A stretch of DNA of 5,192 nt from Planctomycetaceae bacterium (GTDB lineage: Bacteria; Planctomycetota; Planctomycetia; Pirellulales; Pirellulaceae). Under the pieces are notes generated by a model that was not told where the DNA came from, ran no database searches, and saw only the letters and a list, made by a program, of their open reading frames with translations. How positions within the stretch are numbered: the first letter of the stretch is position 1; each line of letters opens with the position of its first letter. The stretch is taken from NCBI GenBank assembly GCA_005773145.1, contig SXHS01000317.1, positions 1 through 5,192 on the forward strand. The letters are read 5' to 3'. Shown here in pieces: positions 1 through 5,192 of the stretch. The position numbers and the translations under genes were made by a program.

Positions 1-63
1 CACTTCCGCTTCGCGCAGCTTACCGATGATCTCTTCCGCCTTGAACTTTTGACCTCGTGCCAT
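1..63 (-). CDS. IS3-family transposase OrfA, N-terminal 21 residues (partial)
   Basis: Only the first 21 codons are inside the window; they begin MARGQKFKAEEIIGKLRE. The pattern of basic residues, then K-F-x-x-E-x-I-I-x-K-L-R-E-x-E, is the first helix of the IS3/IS911-type helix-turn-helix OrfA (HTH_Tnp_1 family), which binds the element's ends. In IS3 elements OrfA is normally about 90-110 residues and is joined to a DDE-type OrfB by programmed frameshifting; both lie off the left edge. The ATG at 61-63 is supported by an AAGGAGA ribosome binding site seven bases upstream. The match is by recognition of the N-terminal pattern, and the short length is the main limit. Confidence 0.75.
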   Translation of the reverse strand, partial: MARGQKFKAEEIIGKLREAEV

Positions 64-70
64 GAAATGC

Positions 71-77
71 TCTCCTT
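71..77 (-). promoter_or_regulatory. Ribosome binding site of the transposase OrfA
   Basis: The minus strand reads AAGGAGA here, seven bases before the ATG at 61-63. It is a near-perfect Shine-Dalgarno match at normal spacing and fixes the OrfA start. Confidence 0.7.
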
Positions 78-140
78 CGGGTGGTGTCCAGTCACCGGAT
101 TCTCGCTCCAAAACTGGACTCGGGTGAAGGGGGCACGTCA

Positions 141-338
141 CAATCGAAGTCTGATGAATCCGCTCGGCTATTTGTGGATACCATTCCTAAGCTGTTACCG
201 GCCTTGTCGACGGCATTGGATGCCCTGCCTAGGGAACTTGCGCTTGGCATTGCGGAACTTCTCAGATCGAGACAGCCAACTATTTCCAATGCCCAAAGCA
301 CATATCGTATTGTGATCAACGAGTCCGATAAGAAGTAA
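141..338 (+). pseudogene. Possible 3' remnant of a gene cut by the insertion sequence
   Basis: From the inferred element boundary at 140 a plus-strand frame stays open for 65 codons and stops with TAA at 336-338. The peptide looks protein-like: SDESARLFVDTIPKLLPALS is followed by a second amphipathic stretch (ALPRELALGIAELLRS) and a short beta-like, charged tail ending INESDKK. No family is recognised. The only ATG in this frame (81) lies inside the insertion element and has no ribosome binding site, so this is unlikely to be a complete small gene. The best reading is the C-terminus of a host protein whose 5' part lies on the far side of the element. A 75-codon open frame also runs on the opposite strand (92-319), so the coding assignment is tentative. 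Confidence 0.35.
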
Positions 339-582
339 GATTGGTCACGCAGTGACGACTACGACGAATTCTTACGGCGGTCTGCGTTTCTGGAGCAGAT
401 CGTTTACCGCCCAGCCGCAGGCGCCGGCGGTTTAGTCACGGGGGCGTGATCGCCGGGGCGAGGTTGAGTGGGTGGATCGGCGTGCAAGACCTGTCTGGCA
501 TGGGTCACACGTGGCGTTGAAGCCGCCGGCGCCTGCGGCTGGGCGGTAAACGAATCCCACCGGACTTCGGGAGAATGCTGAG
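339..582. other. Intergenic region without a convincing gene
   Basis: Apart from the 152-bp inverted-repeat element, only a small perfect hairpin is visible, GTCAC-GCA-GTGAC at 344-356, six bases beyond the stop of the possible gene remnant. It lacks a following T-run. No tRNA-like fold, promoter pair or coding pattern was seen. Open frames crossing the area, such as 404-799 on the minus strand, have low-complexity Pro/Arg-rich translations and overlap a better-supported gene. Confidence 0.5.
401..552. repeat. 152-bp element bounded by perfect 30-bp inverted repeats
   Basis: Bases 401-430 (starting CGTTTACCGCCCAGCCGCAG) are the exact reverse complement of 523-552, with one further pairing base outside (400 with 553) and 92 bases between. 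The arms are very GC-rich. The interior has smaller hairpins of its own: TCACG/CGTGA around a GGGG loop at 436-449, and CGCCG (451-455) with CGGCG (478-482). No open frame in the interior looks coding. It starts 30 bases beyond the stop of the GH123-like gene. It could be a MITE-like or REP-like mobile repeat, or could help to end or stabilise that transcript. No clear target duplication is visible (GAGCAGAT on the left, AATCCCAC on the right), and there is no T-run for a classical terminator. Confidence 0.85.
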
Positions 583-2676
583 TTACGACCCCGTATCGAT
601 CGCCTTTGCGGCGATGGAGGCCCCTAGCCGCACAAATCCGTCCGGATGATCGGCCAGCGCGCGTAAGGCTGGGAGCGCAGGCCTCGCTCCAGGTCCGATC
701 GCCTCCAACGCTCGCATGGCCGGTACACGCGTGGCATCGTCGTTGAGCAATTCCACCAATCGGCCTACGCCGCGCGCAGCTTCCGGACCGAGTTCGCACA
801 ACGCCCAGGCCGCCGCGCGCCGCTCCGAAGTATCAGTGCTGTCGAGTCCCGCCAAACAGGCCTCCAGTGACTGACCACGAAACGGTTTCGCCTCGTCCTT
901 ACGACGCTCGCTCACCACCGGTGCGATTTGGCCATTGGTCACAGGGCCCAATTGGTCGATATAGCAGGCGGCCCGCGCTCGCACACGATCATATTCCTGC
1001 CATGGTAATGGATCGCTCGGATCGGAAGCGATGTGCCTGTCGTTGGCCAAAATACGCGCCCGCAGATCGGCCAACCATGCCTTGGCCTCGACCGCTGCCG
1101 CATGGTCCGGGTGAGCGGCGATCGAATCCTCTAACATCTGCAGATAACGGTAATCATCGATCCCCTCGCGCCGCATCTCCCAACCGCTCGTCGGCATGGG
1201 CCGTTTGTCGGTCTCACGCATCCAGACCAGTTTGAACTTCTCCTGCGCGTAATAATGCCACGTGGTATGACCGCGCAATTCGTAGGCCCAAACATAAAAC
1301 CCTGCGTAGTGTCGCTCCCACAAGGGTTGAAACGACATCGCATCGCAGTGATAGGTCCACACCTCCGCCCCTTGTCGCTTCCCCTCAGCACACATCTCCG
1401 GAGTGATTTCGCCACTGCGCACGATCCAGATATCATGCACGTCCCCCAGGCCATAGACGGCGGGAGCAAACATGGCCGTGCCGACCCGCATCCCGACGCC
1501 CCGCAGGGGCGCGTAGCGGCGCCGCAGTTCCGGGTTGGGATATGGCGGTTCGTCGTGCCCATACGCAACCAACTCGGGCCAGCCGTGCTTCATTCGTTCG
1601 CTTTCGTACCAGCCCATCGCCTGCTCTTGCTGGTCGAGCGTCAGGTCCCCGGGTTTCTCGGGGAGTTGCTTGAGATTGTGGGCGAAATGAATGATCGGGA
1701 TCTCCGGTGTGGTCAGACCCACTTGCTTTGCCAGCGGAAGTAGAAAGGAGAACGTGCGATTGTCCGCAGGGGGGAGTGTTGAAAAGTTGATGGCCGCGTC
1801 CCGCACGCCGTACGCCATGCCGACGAGTGAGTTGTGCGAGTGCTCCGCGAGGTCGCGCAGGATCGCGGCAATCCACTCATCCGACTGCGCGAACTCCGGA
1901 ATGCCCGAATCGCGCCCCCATTCCGCATAATAAAACGGGGCGTAGGCAATGCGAGCCCGCTGCAACTCGAACGCATGCACGGTGACATCCAGATCCAACT
2001 CGGCCACCGGACCACCGGCCGCCCGCAGGCGAATCTTGCCCGGATGTTTTCCGGCTGCCGTCGACTTGCCCGCATGCAGCGTGATCCAAAAAAATGCCGT
2101 GGTCTGTTTTTCCACCGTGTCGATCACGGCGGATTCATCCAAGCATACGTCGTGCAAATGGGGCCACACAGGGTTGGGATAGTCGTGCAACATGTCGCGC
2201 GTCTGTGCGTCGATACCCCGATGGACGCGGGCATCCAGATCGGAATCCACCTCGAGTCGGAGCTGCCGGACGTTGTCGGCCAAGGCATGAATGCCGATCT
2301 GCACCGAACGGTATTCGCCCCTTGCAAGTTCACAAGACACGGTGGTTACGATGGCGGCCCGTTCTGGGACAAATTCCGGGCCGATGCCGTCCGGCGGAAT
2401 CGTCGGTCCGCCATACGGTCGGCCCGCGTCTCGCTGGATGTATACGCGACGGTTTGAATTCGCCGTCAGGGCCTCGGGCGAATTGCCGGGGATTGGCTTA
2501 CGCCCCGATAGCAGTACCTGCAACGGCGTGTGTGGAAAGACCACATAACCACGCGTCAATTCACTCTGCGACCACGTCGTATCCGCCGCCGCGACCTGCG
2601 CGATGTCCGTCAAGCACACACCGACCAACATTGTGACCACACCAAGAAGTCGAGACACATAGACAGCTTTGATCAT
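583..2676 (-). CDS. Exported glycoside hydrolase-like protein (GH123/DUF4091 type) with C-terminal HEAT repeats
   Basis: Predicted 697-residue secreted protein. Residues 1-31 form a Sec signal peptide: Lys3, Arg9, hydrophobic core LLGVVTMLVGVCL, likely cleavage after AQVAAA. Residues about 40-235 are beta-rich and contain LARGEYRSVQIGIHAL, the usual N-terminal sandwich signature of DUF4091 proteins. Residues about 240-515 resemble the GH123 catalytic barrel: AYGHDEP places adjacent Asp375-Glu376 where GH123 beta-N-acetylgalactosaminidases carry their catalytic pair, and GWEMRREGIDDYRYL (498-512) matches the conserved end of the domain. Residues about 604-695 form roughly three HEAT-like repeats (ERRAAAWALCELGPEA, RVPAMRALEAIGPGA, VRLGASIAAKAI). 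The ATG at 2674-2676 is chosen over the more upstream in-frame start at 2991 because it has AAAGGA six bases upstream, begins the signal peptide and avoids overlapping the previous gene. Family assignment is firm; the substrate is unknown and activity on N-acetylgalactosamine is not established for most members. Confidence 0.88.
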   Translation of the reverse strand: MIKAVYVSRLLGVVTMLVGVCLTDIAQVAAADTTWSQSELTRGYVVFPHTPLQVLLSGRKPIPGNSPEALTANSNRRVYIQRDAGRPYGGPTIPPDGIGPEFVPERAAIVTTVSCELARGEYRSVQIGIHALADNVRQLRLEVDSDLDARVHRGIDAQTRDMLHDYPNPVWPHLHDVCLDESAVIDTVEKQTTAFFWITLHAGKSTAAGKHPGKIRLRAAGGPVAELDLDVTVHAFELQRARIAYAPFYYAEWGRDSGIPEFAQSDEWIAAILRDLAEHSHNSLVGMAYGVRDAAINFSTLPPADNRTFSFLLPLAKQVGLTTPEIPIIHFAHNLKQLPEKPGDLTLDQQEQAMGWYESERMKHGWPELVAYGHDEPPYPNPELRRRYAPLRGVGMRVGTAMFAPAVYGLGDVHDIWIVRSGEITPEMCAEGKRQGAEVWTYHCDAMSFQPLWERHYAGFYVWAYELRGHTTWHYYAQEKFKLVWMRETDKRPMPTSGWEMRREGIDDYRYLQMLEDSIAAHPDHAAAVEAKAWLADLRARILANDRHIASDPSDPLPWQEYDRVRARAACYIDQLGPVTNGQIAPVVSERRKDEAKPFRGQSLEACLAGLDSTDTSERRAAAWALCELGPEAARGVGRLVELLNDDATRVPAMRALEAIGPGARPALPALRALADHPDGFVRLGASIAAKAIDTGS
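592..867 (-). repeat. HEAT-like protein repeats at the C-terminus of the GH123-like protein
   Basis: About three helical-hairpin repeats of roughly 30 residues cover residues 604-695. The recurring pattern is R-x-A-A-x-A-L-x-x-[LI]-G-P-x-A followed by a second helix rich in Leu and an Asp-rich turn (LLNDD, LADHPD). This is the PBS-lyase-type HEAT pattern, usually a protein-binding surface. It is separated from the catalytic domain by a charged stretch (about 540-603). Confidence 0.75.
2584..2676 (-). other. Signal peptide of the GH123-like protein
   Basis: Residues 1-31 have a short basic start (MIKAVYVSR), a hydrophobic core and an Ala-rich cleavage site before DTTWSQ, as expected for signal peptidase I. 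Cys21 lies within the core but is preceded by V-G-V, which does not fit a lipobox (Gly, Ala or Ser is needed just before the Cys), so a soluble exported protein is favoured over a lipoprotein. Confidence 0.75.
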
Positions 2677-2682
2677 CACTGG

Positions 2683-2688
2683 TCCTTT
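2683..2688 (-). promoter_or_regulatory. Ribosome binding site of the GH123-like gene
   Basis: The minus strand reads AAAGGA six bases before the ATG at 2674-2676. This site decides the start in favour of the 697-residue form. A GTG directly before the ATG is in frame, but it would leave only three bases between the site and the start. Confidence 0.65.
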
Positions 2689-2746
2689 CAATTGACTTGT
2701 CGGCCGGTTGGATCGGCCTGAGGCCTGCGAAGGGCGTGGCCGAGCC

Positions 2747-5192
2747 TTAGTGCTTCTCCATTTGCCGTTGATACTCGTCCAGCCGCTTAAGCGTGGCAGG
2801 AAATTTGTGATTTCGTAACCAGGCGCTATAAGAGATGAGTTGTTGGCTGGCAATATCCTTGGTCCACCGCAGGCCATTGCCACTAAGATGTACCGAGCCG
2901 ATTCCGCGGGGATCGATCGACGACTGGAAGTAAACAATCTTGGATCCCTTTTCAAAATGCAAACTGATGGAGTCATGCAGTGGCTCGCCAAAGGGCTTCA
3001 CCGTCCACCCCCGCTCCATCATCGCCTCGCTATACGCTTTCGACACGTCCAGGAGCGGGACTTTCTCGATCTCAAATTCGATCATACTTTTCTCGGCCGT
3101 GTAAGTCGGCGATCCGACGGCGTGCAGAATGGGCACGTCAGCGGCCTCGATTCCGTCGTCCTTGCCCGATTCGGCTTCGGGCCCATCCGCGCTAGCGTCC
3201 GGTTCCTCGGGATTCTGCCATGAATCCTTGGCGTATTTTCCGGCGAGAATACGAATCCTTCCGTCCGCCATCTCTTCTAAGGCAATCGTAACGTCCCGTT
3301 GTCCCCAGAAGTAAGGTAGATAGACAACCTTCTGTTCGATGTGGCGCCCGGATTCTCGTAGGGTCCAACCATGCTTCACCATAGCACTCTCGTAGAAGGC
3401 CGTGGCTTCTTGAAGACTCATTGAGGTGTTGGCCACCATGCGCGACTCCAAGTAGTCATCCCACTCCATCAGCCCTGCATCGGGAGGAACAGGAAGCGAG
3501 TGGAGCGTCAGCGACAGTCCGTAGCTCACGACAAAAAGACCCTCTTTCTCCCGGTCTCGTTGGACATTGACCCTCAACACCGTTCCATTTCTCACAAATT
3601 CAAAATCTCGCGTGTCGAGTTGTTCATTCTGGCTGCGGCCGAGCCGAACCACGGCCGTCCAACCAGCCTGGTGCAGTTTGCTGAGTAACTGCGTCTCGAT
3701 TTGCAGCAAACTCGCACTAACTTTGTAGATCACACTCGTATCCCCTTCGTAGACAACTTCCTTGAGGCTGTCATCCAATCTGGGGGTTTTGCGAAGATCG
3801 TAGTTACCCAAGCATGAGAGGCTGATGAGCGTTTCTGTCGGCTTCTCGCCGTACAGGGAAAGGTTCAACAAATACCCATCCCTTCGATAGGGTACCGTGT
3901 ACGGCGTGACCTGATCGGCAACCACTTGCCAACCACGTTCTTCCAGGATGTAGCGGAAAAACGCTGCAGCTTCTTCGCGACCCACAGGCGCGGCATAACT
4001 ATCGGAACTAAAGCTGTCGGACTGTGGCTTCGCATCGGGCAAACGGGGGAGTGATCGCACATCCACAAGGGCCAAGTTTTCCGCCACGACAGCCGGTTCG
4101 CCGGAATCGTGTCTGGTGACGGCAATCGGCGTTTGCAACGGTGTCAAGCCAAACACCTTGCCCTCGTCCGGTCGACCCCAAATGCGTATTCGTCCCGTGT
4201 CGGTTCCCACAAGCAGCAGGTGTGTGCGTGGGATCCAGCTGGCATCGGTCACCGTGCTACCGGCGGCATCGATCACCTGCAAGATTTGGCCGGTCGTAGC
4301 ATCGAGGATGCGAATTTTCTCTCCCGTCACCACGGCCACAAGCTTTTCATCCGACGTAAATCGGATCAACGGGTTTCGATAGGGAACACCTCGGTATTCG
4401 CCACATGCAACGTCCTCCGTCAAGTTCCATCGCTGTAGGCTCTCGGCCGCTCCGAAGACAAGTTCCTGACGATTGGGGGCTAGTGCCACGGCCGTCTGAT
4501 ACTTGCCTGATGGATACGTCTTGAGTTTCTTGCCCGACGCCGTATCCCAAGTGGACATGGTTTCGCCCGCCGCGATCAATACGTTTGGCCCGATATACTC
4601 CAGGTGTTTGACTTCGCGAGCATCAACGTCAATGGTTCCCTTCTTCTCCAGAGTGTCGGCGTTCCAAACCGTGATCTCGCTGACAAACGGAATGGTGGCG
4701 ATCTCCTTGCCGTCTGGCGAAATGGCAAGTCCCACAATGTCGTGTGTGTCCGTCTCGCGGGAGACAAGCTCCTTGCGGCCCGCAATGTCGAACGTGCGCA
4801 AGATACCGCCGGCGTCCCCCACGGCACACCAATCCGCAACGGGCGAGACGGCGAAACAAAGCAAGCGTTTGTCATCCTCGGTTTGCGGTCCGATGAACTC
4901 GTGGACCGGCTCCTCACGGCTGATGTCCCATAGCGTTAGCCTCGTGCCGCCGAGCAGGTACTGCTTGGCATCATTTGTGGCGGCGATGAATGAAACGAAT
5001 CCAGTCTCGGGGTGGTCTCGATACGCCAACAACACCAATGGGTCGAACGCAGCGACCTTCCAACGGGCCAACTGCTCAGAGGTCGGTTTTGCTACCGGCA
5101 GCTCGCTTTTCTGACCCTGCGACGCCGGTCCCTGCGCCGTTGGTACGACCGCTGCGGGACCACTCGGCGCGGTCTCCGCCGTCGCCCCTGAA
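2747..5192 (-). CDS. WD40-like beta-propeller protein with four C-terminal GW modules (5' end outside the window)
   Basis: At least 814 residues are visible; the frame is open to the right edge with no ATG or GTG, so the N-terminus is missing. Numbering from the edge: 1-35 is a Pro/Ala/Gln/Ser-rich linker; about 65-350 holds seven blades of a WD40-like propeller (TLWDI, RTFDI, TVWNA, STWDT, QRWNL, RILDA and RIWGR end the successive blades; LAISPDGKEIAT is the clearest repeat); about 381-778 holds four diverged modules, each with a helix ending in Gly-Trp (420-421, 510-511, 608-609, 728-729) followed by beta strands; an acidic linker (about 655-682) splits modules 3 and 4; a charged helix ends the protein at the TAA (2747-2749). 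WD40 propellers serve as binding platforms; no catalytic motif is seen. The linker suggests an exported or membrane-attached protein, but a signal peptide cannot be checked. The gene lies 70 bases upstream of, and in the same direction as, the GH123-like gene, so co-transcription is plausible. Confidence 0.85.
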   Translation of the reverse strand, partial: SGATAETAPSGPAAVVPTAQGPASQGQKSELPVAKPTSEQLARWKVAAFDPLVLLAYRDHPETGFVSFIAATNDAKQYLLGGTRLTLWDISREEPVHEFIGPQTEDDKRLLCFAVSPVADWCAVGDAGGILRTFDIAGRKELVSRETDTHDIVGLAISPDGKEIATIPFVSEITVWNADTLEKKGTIDVDAREVKHLEYIGPNVLIAAGETMSTWDTASGKKLKTYPSGKYQTAVALAPNRQELVFGAAESLQRWNLTEDVACGEYRGVPYRNPLIRFTSDEKLVAVVTGEKIRILDATTGQILQVIDAAGSTVTDASWIPRTHLLLVGTDTGRIRIWGRPDEGKVFGLTPLQTPIAVTRHDSGEPAVVAENLALVDVRSLPRLPDAKPQSDSFSSDSYAAPVGREEAAAFFRYILEERGWQVVADQVTPYTVPYRRDGYLLNLSLYGEKPTETLISLSCLGNYDLRKTPRLDDSLKEVVYEGDTSVIYKVSASLLQIETQLLSKLHQAGWTAVVRLGRSQNEQLDTRDFEFVRNGTVLRVNVQRDREKEGLFVVSYGLSLTLHSLPVPPDAGLMEWDDYLESRMVANTSMSLQEATAFYESAMVKHGWTLRESGRHIEQKVVYLPYFWGQRDVTIALEEMADGRIRILAGKYAKDSWQNPEEPDASADGPEAESGKDDGIEAADVPILHAVGSPTYTAEKSMIEFEIEKVPLLDVSKAYSEAMMERGWTVKPFGEPLHDSISLHFEKGSKIVYFQSSIDPRGIGSVHLSGNGLRWTKDIASQQLISYSAWLRNHKFPATLKRLDEYQRQMEKH
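2858..4051 (-). repeat. Four diverged tandem alpha/beta modules with a conserved Gly-Trp
   Basis: Module limits are roughly 3785-4051, 3488-3781, 3236-3487 and 2858-3139. Each has a variable lead-in, a beta-like stretch, then a helix with the pattern A-x-x-[FYL]-x-x-x-[LM]-x-x-x-GW: EAAAFFRYILEERGW, ETQLLSKLHQAGW, EATAFYESAMVKHGW and VSKAYSEAMMERGW. One or two hydrophobic strands follow (GYLLNLSLY, TVLRVNVQR, DVTIALEE, KIVYFQSS). The identity is too low to see in the DNA; the repeat is at protein level. A similar layout (beta strand, helix ending in GW, beta strand) is familiar from bacterial exported proteins, but I do not assign a named domain. Confidence 0.65.
4142..4996 (-). other. Seven-bladed WD40-like beta-propeller domain
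   Basis: Seven consecutive units of about 35-45 residues can be laid out, each ending in a hydrophobic-x-[WFL]-[DNG] strand where a WD40 blade carries its Trp-Asp. Blade 3 has the consensus SPDGKEIAT turn, and blade 2 has SPVADWCAVGD. Blades 5 to 7 are more diverged (FTSDEKLVAVV, GTDTGRIRIWG). Seven units is the number needed for a closed propeller, so the domain appears complete inside the window. Confidence 0.8.
5087..5191 (-). other. Pro/Ala/Gln-rich linker before the propeller
   Basis: The first 35 visible residues are almost only Pro, Ala, Gly, Ser, Thr, Gln and Val (for example APSGPAAVVPTAQGPASQ). This is typical of a flexible tether between a signal peptide, lipoprotein anchor or membrane segment and a folded extracytoplasmic domain, or between two folded domains. 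What lies upstream cannot be seen. Confidence 0.6.

Larger units (their letters stand above)
1..140 (-). mobile_element. IS3-family insertion sequence, left end only (partial)
   Basis: On the minus strand this stretch reads from an outer terminus starting TGACGTGCCCCC (complement of 129-140) through about 77 bases of leader into the start of a transposase OrfA. Termini beginning 5'-TG and carrying a C-run, followed closely by a small helix-turn-helix OrfA, are typical of the IS3 family. The outer boundary at 140 is inferred from that TG end. The other terminus, OrfB and the target duplication lie to the left of the window, so neither the boundary nor the completeness of the element can be confirmed. 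A 7-bp inverted repeat inside the leader (86-92 with 113-119) may be part of the transposase recognition or control region. Confidence 0.65.

Noticed and set aside
401..552. CRISPR array or classical rho-independent terminator at the repeat.
   Set aside because: There are only two copies, in inverted rather than direct orientation, with no regular spacers; no T-run follows either arm, so a standard intrinsic terminator is not supported.
404..799. 131-codon minus-strand frame across the inverted repeat.
   Set aside because: Its translation is Arg/Pro-rich low complexity, it overlaps the end of the GH123-like gene in another frame and runs through the repeat arms.
1834..2457. 207-codon open frame on the plus strand.
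   Set aside because: It lies entirely opposite the well-supported GH123-like gene and shows no family pattern; it is an antisense shadow in GC-rich coding DNA.
2584..2676. Lipoprotein signal peptide at Cys21 of the GH123-like protein.
   Set aside because: The residues before the Cys (V-G-V) do not satisfy a lipobox, and a good signal peptidase I site lies ten residues further on.
2702..2718. GGCCG/CGGCC hairpin between the two main genes as a terminator.
   Set aside because: The stem is only five base pairs with no T-run, within what chance would give in GC-rich sequence.
2677..2991. In-frame extension of the GH123-like gene up to 2991 (105 extra residues).
   Set aside because: It would overlap the end of the upstream gene by about 245 bases, its translation is not protein-like, and it would bury a clear signal peptide and ribosome binding site at 2676.
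5069..5071. TTG as the start codon of the propeller gene.
   Set aside because: No ribosome binding site precedes it, and the frame continues upstream to the window edge with coherent linker-like composition, so it is probably an internal Leu.
4503..5114. 203-codon open frame on the plus strand.
   Set aside because: It is antisense to the WD40 propeller region, Ser/Pro-rich with no recognisable domain, and explained by the codon bias of the real gene.

Overview
This 5.2-kb GC-rich window looks like a chromosomal piece of a planctomycete or a close relative. That is an inference from gene content: an exported DUF4091/GH123-type protein ending in HEAT repeats, a long WD40 protein behind a Pro/Ala-rich linker, and an IS3-type element end. 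No rRNA, tRNA or taxonomic marker gene is present.

Layout. Bases 1-140 are the left end of an IS3-family insertion sequence: the first 21 codons of its OrfA on the minus strand, the ribosome binding site, and a terminus beginning TGACGTGCCCCC. Directly against that terminus, 141-338 is an open frame on the plus strand that reads like the C-terminal tail of a protein, so the element may have cut a gene. Bases 339-582 hold no convincing gene but contain a perfect 30-bp inverted repeat (401-430 and 523-552) enclosing 92 bases; this may be a MITE-like or REP-like element and lies 30 bases beyond the stop of the next gene.

The rest (583-5192) is two genes on the minus strand, read right to left. 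The upstream one (2747-5192, its 5' end outside the window) encodes at least 814 residues: a Pro/Ala/Gln-rich linker, a WD40-like seven-bladed beta-propeller, then four diverged copies of an alpha/beta module with an invariant Gly-Trp. After 70 bases comes a 697-residue exported protein (583-2676) with a signal peptide, an N-terminal beta-rich region, a GH123/DUF4091-type catalytic domain with an adjacent Asp-Glu pair, and a C-terminal HEAT-repeat tail.

The two genes could be co-transcribed, with the second acting on an extracytoplasmic glycan and the first as an exported scaffold, but the sequence does not prove a joint role. The least explained signals are the four-fold GW module array and the 152-bp inverted-repeat element.
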